From Stenotrophomonas koreensis (GTDB lineage: Bacteria > Pseudomonadota > Gammaproteobacteria > Xanthomonadales > Xanthomonadaceae): 64,000 nt of DNA. Positions 1 to 9,002 of the stretch are shown here, in pieces (position 1 is the stretch's first letter; every line of letters begins with the position of its first letter). The translations under genes and the position numbers were made by a program. The notes beneath the pieces are model-generated. The model did not search any database. It was given only the letters and a program-made list of their open reading frames with translations, and was not told where the DNA came from. Location: assembly GCF_001431525.1 (NCBI RefSeq), contig NZ_LDJH01000006.1:124001-188000 (forward strand), given 5' to 3'.

Positions 1-722
1 CCGGCAACTTCCCCAAGTGGGATTTGTACCTGCAGGTGCTGGAGGCCGACCAGCTGGCCAGCTTCGAGTTCGATCCGCTCGATGCCACCAAGATCTGGCC
101 GGAAGACCTGGTGCCCTCGCGCAAGATCGGCACCATGGAGCTGAACCGCAACCCGGCCAACATCTTCCAGGAGACCGAGCAGGTCGCCATGGCCCCGGCC
201 AACACCATCCCGGGCATCGAGCCGAGCGAAGACCGCCTGCTGCAGGGCCGTCTGTTCTCCTATTCCGACACCCAGATGTACCGGCTGGGCGCCAACCACC
301 AGCAGCTGCCGGTGAACCGCCCGCGGGTGGAGGTCAATTCCAACAACTCCGATGGCGCGATGAACGTCGGTGCCCGCAGCGGTGAAGTGAACTACGAACC
401 CAGCACCATGACCCCGCGTCCGGAGGCCGTGGCTGCCCGCTACAGCAACCTGCCGCTGGAAGGTGTCACCCAGCAGCGCAAGATCGCCCGCGAGCAGAAC
501 TTCAAGCAGGCCGGCGAGTTGTTCCGTTCCTACAACCGCAAGATGCAGCAGGACCTGATCAACTCGCTGGGCGGTGCCCTGGCCGGTGCTGAAGATGCGG
601 CCAAGCACACCATGCTGTCCTACTTCTACAAGGCTGATGCCGCCTACGGCGAAGGCCTGACCCGGGTTGCCAAGGGCGACATCGCCCGCGTGCGCGCGCT
701 GGCTGCCAAGCTGGCTGATTGA
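1..722 (+). CDS. Catalase, C-terminal part (5' end outside window)
   Basis: Haem catalase that breaks hydrogen peroxide into water and oxygen. The frame is open from the first bases and begins with GNFPKWDLYLQ, a conserved catalase segment, so the start lies upstream; 239 residues are visible. RLFSYSDTQMYRLG (Tyr codon at 261-263) is the proximal haem-ligand motif, and NHQQLPVNRP follows it as in monofunctional catalases. The C-terminal helices end shortly after SYFYKADAAYGEGL, with no extra flavodoxin-like domain, so this is a small-subunit enzyme. The ankyrin gene 155 bp downstream mirrors the katB-ankB arrangement of Pseudomonas and katA-ankA of Xanthomonas. That supports a peroxide-inducible operon, but the promoter is not in the window. 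Confidence 0.95.
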   Translation, partial: GNFPKWDLYLQVLEADQLASFEFDPLDATKIWPEDLVPSRKIGTMELNRNPANIFQETEQVAMAPANTIPGIEPSEDRLLQGRLFSYSDTQMYRLGANHQQLPVNRPRVEVNSNNSDGAMNVGARSGEVNYEPSTMTPRPEAVAARYSNLPLEGVTQQRKIAREQNFKQAGELFRSYNRKMQQDLINSLGGALAGAEDAAKHTMLSYFYKADAAYGEGLTRVAKGDIARVRALAAKLAD

Positions 723-876
723 GCGGTACTTGCCGGGCGGCCTTGAGCCGCCCGGTATCTGGCTGGCGCGGCCTCGCGGCCGCCCGGCTTTTTGAGTGGT
801 GCGGCATCGGCCGCCTGCTTTCCACCGGCTGCGGCCACATGCCGCCCGGTCCCCCTTTCGATGACTGGAGCGTGCG

Positions 877-1434
877 ATGCGACGTTTTACTGCACTCTGC
901 CTGGCGCTGCTGCTGGGCCTGGCCGGCACTGGCGCACAGGCCGCTGCTGCCGGTTACGCAGTTGCCCCTGCCGACATCAAGAGCCAGCTGGATGCTTACC
1001 TGTTCGATGCCGCCCGTCGCGGTGACACCGCGATGCTGGCCGAGTTCATCCGCAGTGGTTATGACCTCGATCGTGCCGATGGCAAGGGCTATACCGCGTT
1101 GATCCTGGCTGCCTACAACGGGCGCAAGGACGCGGTGAGCCAGCTGCTGGCCGCCGGTGCCAACCCATGTGCCGAAGACAGGCGCGGCAACACCGCGCTG
1201 CTGGGCGCGATCTTCAAGGGCGAGGTGGTGATTGCCCGCCAGTTGATGGCCGCCGATTGTGCGCCCAACCAGCGCAACCATGCCGGGCAGACCCCGGCCA
1301 TGTATGCCGCCCTGTTCCAGCGTGCGGAAATCCTGGAAGACCTGCGTCGGCGCGGTGCCGACATGCAGGCCCGCGATGCGGCCGGCAACAGCGTGCAGTC
1401 CCTGGCCCGCGGTGAGTTCGCCCCGCAGCGTTGA
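877..1434 (+). CDS. Secreted ankyrin-repeat protein downstream of catalase (AnkB-like)
   Basis: 185-residue protein with a clear Sec signal peptide (MRRFTALCLALLLGLAG, cleavage near AQA at about residue 22). Four ankyrin repeats follow, recognisable by the GYTALILAAYNG, GNTALLGAIFKG and GQTPAMYAALF segments. It is therefore a periplasmic protein-interaction module. In Pseudomonas the homologous katB-ankB pair is known, and AnkB is needed for full catalase performance under peroxide stress. Same strand and order here suggest the same role. A strong hairpin terminator at 1459-1484 ends the unit. The function is inferred from family and neighbour only. Confidence 0.85.
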   Translation: MRRFTALCLALLLGLAGTGAQAAAAGYAVAPADIKSQLDAYLFDAARRGDTAMLAEFIRSGYDLDRADGKGYTALILAAYNGRKDAVSQLLAAGANPCAEDRRGNTALLGAIFKGEVVIARQLMAADCAPNQRNHAGQTPAMYAALFQRAEILEDLRRRGADMQARDAAGNSVQSLARGEFAPQR

Positions 1435-1458
1435 GCCGCATCGGGCGGGGGTAAACAA

Positions 1459-1484
1459 ACAACGGCACCGTGTGGTGCCGTTGT
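1459..1484. terminator. Hairpin terminator between convergent genes
   Basis: An 11-bp perfect stem (ACAACGGCACC at 1459-1469, its complement at 1474-1484) with a 4-nt loop GTGT. It lies between the ankyrin gene and the convergent effector gene and can serve both strands, although the flanking U-tract is weak. Confidence 0.8.
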
Positions 1485-1504
1485 CTGTCTGTATGGCAAC
1501 CGGT

Positions 1505-2833
1505 TCAGGCCATCGAGCGGACCGGGTTGGCCTGGGCCTCCTGCTGCTGGCCCAGCCCGTGCTGCTGTAACTGCGACTGCGATGGATTCTGGGACTGCGC
1601 CAGCAGCTGTGCGCTGCTGTGTTCCAGCGGGGTGTGCATCGCGGTGGTGGTTTCCACCGCCACCCGCAGGTGGGCAGGATCGTGCGGGTTGCCCTGCACG
1701 GCAAAGGTACGGCTGGCGTCGTTGCTGAGCAGCACCGTATCGATGCGCTGGCCACCGGCGGCATGCATCTGCGTGGCCAGGCTGCCGGCCAGCTGGTCGC
1801 TCATCACATCGGAGCTGCGGCCGATCCTTGCATCCTGCGCCTGCACCCCGCGTTGGGCCTGGAAAAACAGGCTGCTGCCGGGGTGGGCCGGGTCGCTCAT
1901 CAGCAGGCTGGTCTGGTTCTCGGCAGGGGCTGGCTGGCGCAGGCCGGCACCGGGGGCGACCGGGCCGCGCAGGCTGTCGATGGTATCGAGTACCCGGCCC
2001 GGCAGGCCGCGCGAACCTTCGGTGATGTCCTTGCGGATATCGCCGACCTTGTCGCGGTATTCCTCGATCATCCCGGCATTCTCGCGTGCCAGGGCCCGGC
2101 TCTGCGGGCGATCGAGTACCGAGTCGGGGCCGGCGAACTGGCTCATCTGGTGCGAGCCCAGCGAACGCGCAGCACCCAGCACGGCCGAGTCGGGCATCAG
2201 GGCCTGGGCCCAGCCGGCATTGCGGAAGCCGGACTGGTAGAGGGTGTCGATTTCCTTCTGGGTGGCATACAGCTGGACCTGGCCGTAGTGTGGCGAGGCG
2301 GCGCTGACCGCATCGGCAGCCATGGCGTGGTTGATCACCTTGCTGCCGCCTTCGGGGATGCGCTGGTTCAGGCTGACCGCACCGTAGGCATTGAAGGTTT
2401 CCCCCTTGAGGTCGAAGCGGTGCGCGGTGACCTGGGCCAGGGTGCCACCCAGCGAATGGCCGGTGACGCTGACCTCCGGTGTGCGGCCTTCTTCCTGGCC
2501 GATCCGGCGTGCATAGCCCAGTGCGCGTTCGGTCAGCGCCACCGCATCGGGTACCTGCAGGTTGTTGCGGGTGAGCACCATGCCGGCATCGGCCAGCACC
2601 CCGTCCTTGAAGATCTGCTCGGTACCGCGGTGGGCGACGATGATCTGGCCGTCCTGCTGGCTGCGGTAGATCGTGCCCTGGTAGCCGGTGCGCGGGTTGT
2701 CGGCGTGTTCGAGGATGCTGTAGTTGACGCCCTGGATGGTGACCGGCTTCTCATGCCCGGCCAGCTGGGTGCCGACCCTGCGGTCGGTGTAGGCATCGTT
2801 GGCCAGGGCGGCGTAGACGTGGCTGTTGGGCAT
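1505..2833 (-). CDS. Antibacterial type IV secretion effector: lipase domain plus XVIPCD
   Basis: 442-residue toxin of the X-Tfe class, delivered by the Xanthomonadales killing T4SS into rival bacteria. The N-terminal half is a class-3-like lipase: the nucleophile elbow VTGHSLGG puts Ser127 in the catalytic position, with Asp174 (in NHAMAADAVS) and His228 (in LGSHQM) as likely triad partners. Residues about 312-410 form the XVIPCD, the VirD4-docking domain (DPAHPGSSLFF, then IDTVLLS, FAVQG and DPAHLRVAV), followed by a glutamine-rich tail typical of these effectors. There is no signal peptide. The start is set by TGATG overlap with the upstream immunity gene, which implies translational coupling. 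The virB/virD4 genes are not in this window. Predicted activity: periplasmic phospholipase in the target cell. Confidence 0.92.
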   Translation of the reverse strand: MPNSHVYAALANDAYTDRRVGTQLAGHEKPVTIQGVNYSILEHADNPRTGYQGTIYRSQQDGQIIVAHRGTEQIFKDGVLADAGMVLTRNNLQVPDAVALTERALGYARRIGQEEGRTPEVSVTGHSLGGTLAQVTAHRFDLKGETFNAYGAVSLNQRIPEGGSKVINHAMAADAVSAASPHYGQVQLYATQKEIDTLYQSGFRNAGWAQALMPDSAVLGAARSLGSHQMSQFAGPDSVLDRPQSRALARENAGMIEEYRDKVGDIRKDITEGSRGLPGRVLDTIDSLRGPVAPGAGLRQPAPAENQTSLLMSDPAHPGSSLFFQAQRGVQAQDARIGRSSDVMSDQLAGSLATQMHAAGGQRIDTVLLSNDASRTFAVQGNPHDPAHLRVAVETTTAMHTPLEHSSAQLLAQSQNPSQSQLQQHGLGQQQEAQANPVRSMA

Positions 2834-3486
2834 CAGTTGTCCACCTTGTTGGCCTGCAGGGTGGCGCTGAACAGCTGATCGCGCAGCGTGGCAACGTAAC
2901 TGCCGGCATCGGCCTTGCCGGGCTGGCCGTAATCGTCGATCTCGGCCACACGCGGATAGTCCGTGGCCGGGTAGAGACGGGTCACCGTCTGGCCTTCGGC
3001 AATGGCCCGGGCATCGATGAAGGCGGTGAAACGGGTTTCCCCGGCCGCGCCGGTGGCCTTGAGCAGGGTGCCGGCACCACTGAATTGCCACTGGCAGACG
3101 CCGCGGCCGTAGTAGTCCTCATCCAGCATCAGGTCCAGATAGACCCGGCCGCGGTACTGGCCCGGGCCGACCTGCTCCAGCGCCACCGGCTGCTGGTGGG
3201 TGATGCGCTCGGCGGCGCCGGTCAGCGGATTGACATGCCCGCACTGGTCTTCATTGACCACGTCGTACTGTGCCACGCCTTCGACCTGGGCGAACGGGCC
3301 GGGGACATCGGCCAGGGTCAGCAGCAGCTCATAGGCCTGACGGGGGGCAGGGTTGAGGGCGGCCCGGCCCTGTGCCGGGCTGGGGCCATCAGTGGGTTGG
3401 GGGGACATTGCGGCGGTCATGGCGTTCTCCGGGGTGCAGGCAGCCAGCAGAAGCGGCAATGCGCAAAGCAGTGAGGTAACCCGCAT
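2833..3486 (-). CDS. Lipoprotein immunity protein for the adjacent lipase effector (X-Tfi type)
   Basis: 217-residue lipoprotein with signal peptide and lipobox LLAAC (Cys17), so it sits in the periplasm on a membrane. X-Tfi immunity proteins of the Xanthomonadales T4SS are typically small lipoproteins or secreted proteins encoded beside their effector. Here the stop codon overlaps the effector start (TGATG), so the two must be co-transcribed with immunity first. The mature part (from about residue 45) has no enzyme motif I recognise. The family assignment rests on context plus the lipobox; the sequence alone would be hypothetical. Expected role: bind and block the lipase in self or sibling cells. 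Confidence 0.82.
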   Translation of the reverse strand: MRVTSLLCALPLLLAACTPENAMTAAMSPQPTDGPSPAQGRAALNPAPRQAYELLLTLADVPGPFAQVEGVAQYDVVNEDQCGHVNPLTGAAERITHQQPVALEQVGPGQYRGRVYLDLMLDEDYYGRGVCQWQFSGAGTLLKATGAAGETRFTAFIDARAIAEGQTVTRLYPATDYPRVAEIDDYGQPGKADAGSYVATLRDQLFSATLQANKVDN

Positions 3487-3744
3487 TGGTGTGCAATCCT
3501 TGGCTGTGTAGGTGACTTTGGGCAGTGCCCGGCAGGTCAGGTGACCGCCGCCGGGACAGCGCCATCACGCTAGCATGCAGCCATTGCGGGGTGACCGCAG
3601 CGGAGTGTGCTCTGGTGCACGGATTGCTGGATTGCCGGTGCTTTGGGCGGGCGTCAGTACCGCCGGCACGCGGCAGGCTGTTTGCTGGCCGGGCGATGAC
3701 GTGGTATCGATCCTGGCCTGGGCCAGACAGTGGAGGAGGCCGCG

Positions 3745-4011
3745 ATGGCAACCGGATGGGCCGGCGATGACGCCGTACAGCAGCAGATTGATGCCACTGT
3801 CGAGGACGCGGTGCAGCGTGCCCGCCGCCGCTTGGCCACCGGCCCCGGACGTGAGACCTGTGAAGAATGTGAGGCGCCGATTCCGCTGGCCCGGCAGCAG
3901 GCGGTGCCGGGCGTGCGCCTGTGTGTGGCCTGCCAGGAGGCCGCCGATGCCGAGGAGCAGGCCCACGCCGGCTACAACCGGCGTGGCAGCAAGGACAGCC
4001 AGCTGCGTTGA
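3745..4011 (+). CDS. DksA/TraR-family C4 zinc-finger protein (YbiI-like, 88 aa)
   Basis: 88-residue small member of the DksA/TraR family, which binds the RNA polymerase secondary channel or is of unknown target in short forms. The zinc ribbon is visible as CEECEAPIP followed by CVACQ, 18 residues on. The N-terminal half is an alpha-helical, acidic stretch (DDAVQQQIDATVEDAVQRA). The ATG at 3745 is chosen because GGAGGAGG at 3732-3739 is an ideal ribosome site; a GTG at 3730 would lie upstream of it. Length matches E. coli YbiI (88 aa). It is divergent from the immunity gene, with about 258 bp between them holding both promoters. Confidence 0.85.
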   Translation: MATGWAGDDAVQQQIDATVEDAVQRARRRLATGPGRETCEECEAPIPLARQQAVPGVRLCVACQEAADAEEQAHAGYNRRGSKDSQLR

Positions 4012-4077
4012 GCCCCTGCCGTAGCCGGCAACCTCGGCGCCGTTGCCGGCCCGGTGGCGGTTGCCCGGCCGGCCTGC

Positions 4078-4872
4078 TCAGGCAATCGATTCGACGATGC
4101 CACCGTCCACGCGCAGTGCAGCGCCGGTGGTGGCACTGGCCTGTGGCGAGGCGACATACACACTCATCGCGGCCACTTCTTCCGGGGTGGCAAAGCGGCC
4201 GAGCAGGCCGGAGGGACGGTTTTCCTGCAGGAAGCGCTGCTCCATCTGCTCGATACCGATACCGCGCTCGGCGGCCATTGCGGCCATCATCGCCATCGCA
4301 CCTTCGGTGCGGGTCGGCCCCGGCAGGATGGTGTTGACGGTGACCCCGCTGCCGGCCAGCACCTTGGCCAGCCCGCGCGCGAGCCCCTGCATGGCCGCCT
4401 TGCTGACCCCGTAGTGGACCATTTCGGCCGGGATGTTCAATGCCGATTCGCTGGAGATGAACTGGATCCGGCCCCAGCCGCGCTGCTGCATGCCGCGGGC
4501 ATAGTGGCGGGCCAGGCGCACGCCGCTGAGCAGGTTGACCTCCATCATGGTCTGCCACTGGGCATCGTCGATCTCGAAGAACGGCACCGCGCCGTAGATG
4601 CCCAGGTTGTTGACCAGGATGTCGACCTCCGGGCGCGCGGCAATCAGCGTGGCGGCGCCCTCGGCCGTACCGGGATCGGCAACCACACCGGTGGCCGGCG
4701 GCGGACCGGGCTGTTGATTGATCTGCTGCAACGCCGCTTCCACGCTCTGCGCGCTGCGCCCGCTGATGGTGACCGTTGCCCCGGCCTGACGCAGGCCAAC
4801 GGCGATTGCCAGGCCAATGCCCTTGGTGGCGGCGGTGACCAGGGCGGTACGGTTATCCAGATTGATCTGCAT
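4078..4872 (-). CDS. Short-chain dehydrogenase/reductase (SDR)
   Basis: 264-residue classical SDR. Cofactor motif TAATKGIG (residues 13-20) replaces the usual TGxxxGIG, NNLG (88-91) replaces NNAG, and the catalytic Tyr154-x-x-x-Lys158 lies in HYGVSKAAMQG with a serine about 13 residues before. The Arg in ISGRS after strand 2 (VTISGRS) suggests NADP(H) preference. The substrate is unknown. The ATG at 4872 directly follows the GTTATCCAG region; the promoter must lie in or near the microsatellite 90-160 bp upstream (4961-5032). The gene is convergent with the DksA-like gene and transcribed alone. Confidence 0.88.
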   Translation of the reverse strand: MQINLDNRTALVTAATKGIGLAIAVGLRQAGATVTISGRSAQSVEAALQQINQQPGPPPATGVVADPGTAEGAATLIAARPEVDILVNNLGIYGAVPFFEIDDAQWQTMMEVNLLSGVRLARHYARGMQQRGWGRIQFISSESALNIPAEMVHYGVSKAAMQGLARGLAKVLAGSGVTVNTILPGPTRTEGAMAMMAAMAAERGIGIEQMEQRFLQENRPSGLLGRFATPEEVAAMSVYVASPQASATTGAALRVDGGIVESIA

Positions 4873-4960
4873 CGGGGGGACTCCAGTGGGGGGGTGATAC
4901 CCAACACAATGCGGGCGTTAGCTGCACAGCCAAGGCAGGCCCGGCGGATGCACTGTTCCA

Positions 4961-5033
<73 letters not shown>

Positions 5034-5116
5034 CCGCGCAGGGCCGGGTACGGCGCAGGACGTGGCAGCAGGCGGGCAGGCAGTGGACGTTGACGGCTGC
5101 CAGGCAGGCAGACGCC

Positions 5117-5616
5117 TTATCCACCCCGGGTGTGGATGTGGCCGCAACAAACATGTGGATAACCTGCATCTTCCCTACTGCAGCAAGGCTTTGTGCTGGC
5201 AGGTGAAAGTTTCGCCAGCGCAGAGCAGCAGCGTGCAGGGTTTTCCACAGGCGATGTGCGTGGCGGCTGGTGGATCTTGTGGATATCCTCGAATATTTCT
5301 TTTGTAACAATGGCTTGTATGGCGTGGTGAAGTTTTGGTCAGGCCCGCGGACAGGTCCTGCAGCGCCGGCCCTGGCCAGATCATGTGCTTGTCCACTGTC
5401 GATGTGGATGCTGGATGCACAATGTTGTGGATATGTCGGAATAGTCTTTCAAAAACAGTGGCTTGTGTTGAACGGTGAAAAAAACGCCAGGGAAATGCAC
5501 TCCGCCTTGCCGGGTTTTCCACAGCCGGTGTGGGTGGGTCGGGGAAGAGTGTGTGGGTAAGTCATTAATATTCAATACAAACAATAGCTTGCATTGAATG
5601 GTGAATAATTGGCCAA
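5117..5616 (+). repeat. Array of four composite box-core repeats (array A)
   Basis: Non-coding stretch 4873-5699 holds the microsatellite and then four copies of a 102-bp element at 5117-5218, 5241-5342, 5389-5490 and 5515-5616. In each, a TTdTCCAC box starts at +0, TGTG at +14, a TGTGGrTAw box at +37 (5154, 5278, 5426, 5552) and a 35-bp core at +67 (5184, 5308, 5456, 5582). Cores begin CA(A/G)kG or CAATA, carry GG at core positions 19-20, then TGAA, and end GCCAG, GTCAG or GCCAA. The sequence between these marks is poorly conserved. Gaps between elements are 22, 46 and 24 bp. The boxes resemble DnaA boxes. Three related copies are at 16237-16728. Confidence 0.88.
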
Positions 5617-5641
5617 GGCGGTGTGGGCGGCTGCCGGGCAG

Positions 5642-5669
5642 AAAAAAACCGGCATCAGCCGATGCCGGT
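5642..5669 (-). terminator. Terminator of the M49 peptidase gene
   Basis: 9-bp stem ACCGGCATC/GATGCCGGT with loop AGCC. Seven A residues at 5642-5648 give a U-tract on the minus strand, so it ends transcription of the gene at 5700-7361. Confidence 0.85.
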
Positions 5670-5699
5670 TTCCTGCTGGGCGGTGGGTGATGGCCGCGG

Positions 5700-7361
5700 T
5701 TACAGGCCCAGCTCGCTGCGGCCCTGGCGCAGGACGATGTCCACCGGAATGCCGGCCTTCTCGATCCGTGCCAGGTCGGCGGCCAGGTCGGTGCCGATCT
5801 GGCCATGGCTGTCCAGCAGTGCCTGGGCACCGGCGCGGTCGCCGTCGCCCTGCAGCATCAGGATGCGGGCAGACAGGTCGTTGACCGCCTTTTCCATCCT
5901 GTCAAAGTCCACCGCGTAGTGACCTTGCTCATCGCGGCTGAAGGCGCCGGCCTGGGCCAGGTAGTTGAAGGCCACCATGTTGGCCTGGCCGTGGGCCGAG
6001 GACGCACCGAAGCGCACCGAGCGGAAAATGCCGGCCAGGAAGGTGACGTAGTTGTCCATCCGTTTGGTCTTGTCCAGCTCCCCCATGTCACCCAGTGCGC
6101 TGATCATGTACAGGCCCAGGATGTCGGCCTTGCCTTCCTCGTAGGCGCTGTACAGCTCGCCCAGCGCTTGGCGTACCGTGCCCTGGCCGTCCAGGGTGTT
6201 CTTGATGCCCAGACCGTGGGCCACCTCGTGGAACATCACGTTCTCGAAGAAGGCATCGAAGGTGACGTGCTGCATCTGCGCCGGCGCGATCAGCTCGGCG
6301 GCAATGGTGGCCATGATGGTGTCGAACTTGGCGCGCATGCTGTTTTCCAGCTGCAGGCGGCGCGAACCCTTGGCCAGCTGCACCTGCTCGTCGTTGGGCA
6401 GGTTGATGGCGATGGTCTTGGCCCCGGCATTGGCATCGCCGCCGTAGTAGACGGCGAAGTAGGCGTTCAGATCGGCATCGGTGCCGGGCATCTCGGCCTT
6501 GTATTTTGCATCGACCGGCAGGCCGCGCTGCAGGGCCGGCAGGTGCTGGGCGAAACGGGCCAGCTTCTGGCTCCAGGCGATGTCCTTGACCAGCACGAAG
6601 GCCTCGAACGCGGTCTTGGTGCCGAACAGACGGTCCTGGTAGCTCTCGATCGGGCCGATCACCACATCGATCGGGCTGTCCTTCATGTCCATCCAGGCCA
6701 TGTCGCTGGCCTGGTAATCATCGGACAGCAGAGCATCGGCACGCAGCCGCAGGTAGTGCGCGAAGCTGGGTGTACTGGCCACGCCGGCGGCCTGGCGCAG
6801 CAGTGCGGCGACCTGCTCCAGCTCGGCCTTGTAGGCCACCGAGTAGGGTACGACCACCAGCTTGCCGGCGTCGTCGCGGCGCAGCAGGGTGTACTGGCTG
6901 TCCTTGCCCGGCAGCTCGGCCGCAGCGAATTCTTCCCGCGTCATGTCGGCCGGATAGAAGCCGGCACCGGCCGGACGCTGCCCGATGCCGTCCACAAACG
7001 GCTTGTCGCCATCGAGCAGGTCCCAGGGGCCGTAGTTGATGTCGATGTAACGGGCAGTGGCCGGGTCGTTGGTCCTGGCCAGCAGGTCCTGACGATCGCC
7101 CCAGACCTGCTGCCAGAACAGGCCATCGATGATCTGGCCGGCATCGATCAGCAGGCCCACGGCCTGGCGGTCGCCTTCGGACAGGTGGGACAGGTCGGCG
7201 CTCAGGGTGACTTCGGCATAGCGGGCAACGCGCTCGGCCATGGCAGTGTTCTCGGCAGCAGTGGAAGCGGGAGGCGTTGCGGCTGGCGTGGCAGCCGGCT
7301 GGCAGGCGGTCAGACAGCCCAGGCCGAGGGCCAGGGCCAGGGAAAGCGGGCGCAGGGTCAT
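5700..7361 (-). CDS. M49-family (dipeptidyl-peptidase III-like) zinc peptidase, lipoprotein
   Basis: 553-residue predicted lipoprotein (MTLRPLSLALALGLGCLTAC, Cys20 after the lipobox), so an envelope-bound enzyme. The zinc site is HEVAHG (His378, Glu379, His382) with the second M49 signature EEGKAD near 408-413, matching the EExxAE/D pattern of dipeptidyl peptidase III relatives. Classical DPP III has HExxGH with one residue more between the histidines, so this is a variant branch of bacterial and plant proteins. It would remove dipeptides or hydrolyse an unknown small substrate. The start was chosen at the signal peptide; in-frame codons continue upstream without family resemblance. It is monocistronic, with a terminator at 5642-5669. 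Confidence 0.82.
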   Translation of the reverse strand: MTLRPLSLALALGLGCLTACQPAATPAATPPASTAAENTAMAERVARYAEVTLSADLSHLSEGDRQAVGLLIDAGQIIDGLFWQQVWGDRQDLLARTNDPATARYIDINYGPWDLLDGDKPFVDGIGQRPAGAGFYPADMTREEFAAAELPGKDSQYTLLRRDDAGKLVVVPYSVAYKAELEQVAALLRQAAGVASTPSFAHYLRLRADALLSDDYQASDMAWMDMKDSPIDVVIGPIESYQDRLFGTKTAFEAFVLVKDIAWSQKLARFAQHLPALQRGLPVDAKYKAEMPGTDADLNAYFAVYYGGDANAGAKTIAINLPNDEQVQLAKGSRRLQLENSMRAKFDTIMATIAAELIAPAQMQHVTFDAFFENVMFHEVAHGLGIKNTLDGQGTVRQALGELYSAYEEGKADILGLYMISALGDMGELDKTKRMDNYVTFLAGIFRSVRFGASSAHGQANMVAFNYLAQAGAFSRDEQGHYAVDFDRMEKAVNDLSARILMLQGDGDRAGAQALLDSHGQIGTDLAADLARIEKAGIPVDIVLRQGRSELGL

Positions 7362-7482
7362 GGTGGTGGTCTGCTGTGGATGTGTGGCCATCCTACGCCC
7401 CGGCGGCAGGCCGGTGGCAGCCAACCGATGGCACAACGCCCGGGCAATCCGGGCGTTGTGGGGGGGTATCCAGTGGGGCAGC

Positions 7483-8715
7483 TCAGCGGTGCGCTGCCGG
7501 CATCGATGCCCGGTAACGGGTCACCAGTACGGTGGCCATGACCGCACCCAGAACCGCAAGTGCCCCGCCGGCCACCCCGATCCACTGCATGCCCCGCTGC
7601 AGCGCGACCTGGCTGCCGAGCAGGGCGCCAGCGCCGATGCCGATGTTGAACAACGCCGAGAACAGCGACATCGCCACGTCGGTGGCATCGGAAGCCAGAT
7701 GCAGCACCTTGGCCTGCATGTCCAGCGCGAACATGATCATCGCAATGCCCCAGATTGTCGCCACGGCGCACAGCACGGCTGGATGGGCCAGTGCCGGCAG
7801 CAGCGCCAGCAGGCAGCTGGCGATGCCGGCAATGCCCACCACCAGGAAACCACGCGGGTAGCGTGGGCCCAGGCGCGAGAACAGTACGCTGCCAATGATG
7901 CCCGCGCCGCCGTAGAGCAGCAGCACGCCAGTAGTCAGGCCGCTGGCATGGCCACCGATCTGCTGCACGAATGGCTCGATATAGGTGTAGACGGTGAACA
8001 GCGCGGTGACCACCACGATCAGCAGGGCGTAGAGCAGCATCAGCGGTGCACGGCGCATCAAGACCGGCAGGCTGGCCAGCGAACCGGTATTGACGCTGGG
8101 CAGCGCCGGCAGCAGCCGGGCCAGGATCAGCATCACCAGCAGCGCAACAGCGCCGATGCCGGCAAAGGTCATGCGCCAGCCCAGCGCCTCGCCGACCACC
8201 CGTCCCAGCGGGATGCCCAGCACCATCGCCAGCGAGGTGCCGGTGGCCAGCAGGCCCAGTGCCTTGGCCTGGCCACCGTCCGGGGCCACGCGCACCGCCA
8301 GCGCGGCGGTGATTGACCAGAACACCGCATGGGCCAGGGCAATGCCAATGCGGCTGGCCATCAGCAGCGGCCAGCTCCAGGCCACGGCCGAAACGGCATG
8401 GCTGGCGCAGAACAGCACGAACACGGCCAGCAGCAGCCTGCGGCGGTCGATGTGGCGGGTGGCCAGCATCAGCGGCAACGAGGTCAGCGCCACCATCCAG
8501 GCGTAGAGGGTCAGCATCAGCCCGGTGTGCTCCACCGGCATGCCGAAGCTGGCACCGATGTCGCCGAGCAGGGCGACCGGGGCGAACTCGGTGGTGTTGA
8601 AGATGAAGGCGGCCAGGGCCAGGGCAATCACCGCCGCCCAGCGCTGGCGATCGGTGGGGCCGGGCACGGCCGATGCCGGCGCAGTGGCCGGCGGACAAGC
8701 TTTGGAACAGGACAT
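7483..8715 (-). CDS. MFS exporter, DHA1 / sugar-efflux (SotB-like) type
   Basis: About 410 residues with 12 predicted membrane helices. [17 protein letters not shown] in helix 1 and the loop RHIDRRRLL between helices 2 and 3 match the DHA1 family branch that includes SotB/YdeA sugar and arabinose exporters and chloramphenicol-resistance proteins. It acts as an inner-membrane proton antiporter; the substrate cannot be read from sequence. Start ATG at 8715 (MSCSKACPP) leaves a 26-residue cytoplasmic tail before helix 1. No good Shine-Dalgarno is visible, so the start is uncertain. It is divergent from the SPFH gene, with 287 bp between them in which I see no gene. Confidence 0.85.
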   Translation of the reverse strand: MSCSKACPPATAPASAVPGPTDRQRWAAVIALALAAFIFNTTEFAPVALLGDIGASFGMPVEHTGLMLTLYAWMVALTSLPLMLATRHIDRRRLLLAVFVLFCASHAVSAVAWSWPLLMASRIGIALAHAVFWSITAALAVRVAPDGGQAKALGLLATGTSLAMVLGIPLGRVVGEALGWRMTFAGIGAVALLVMLILARLLPALPSVNTGSLASLPVLMRRAPLMLLYALLIVVVTALFTVYTYIEPFVQQIGGHASGLTTGVLLLYGGAGIIGSVLFSRLGPRYPRGFLVVGIAGIASCLLALLPALAHPAVLCAVATIWGIAMIMFALDMQAKVLHLASDATDVAMSLFSALFNIGIGAGALLGSQVALQRGMQWIGVAGGALAVLGAVMATVLVTRYRASMPAAHR

Positions 8716-9002
8716 CAGGAGAGCAACTGCAACGCCGCCAGGCGGCAAGAACCGCCATTTTCCCACAGTGATGGCGGCAGCCCGCCGGTGCGGGTATGAC
8801 CGGGATTGCGGCGTTTGTGGGCGCGCCTGCGCGTGCTGCCGGTCAGGGGTTCGTGCCATACCGCTGCGGCCTGTGCGCCGGCCGGCAGCGGCGCTGCCAG
8901 ACGCCATCGCCGCTGCCTTCCGTGCCCGCCTCCGCTGCTGCCAGCCGTTTGGCCAGATACGTGCGTTGGGCTAGATTGGGCGACTGGACAAGACCTAAGG
9001 AG

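Noticed and set aside
5117-5616. Chromosomal origin of replication
   Set aside because: DnaA-box-like sites cluster here, but dnaA, dnaN, gyrB, rpmH and an AT-rich unwinding region are absent, and the same element recurs at 16 kb.
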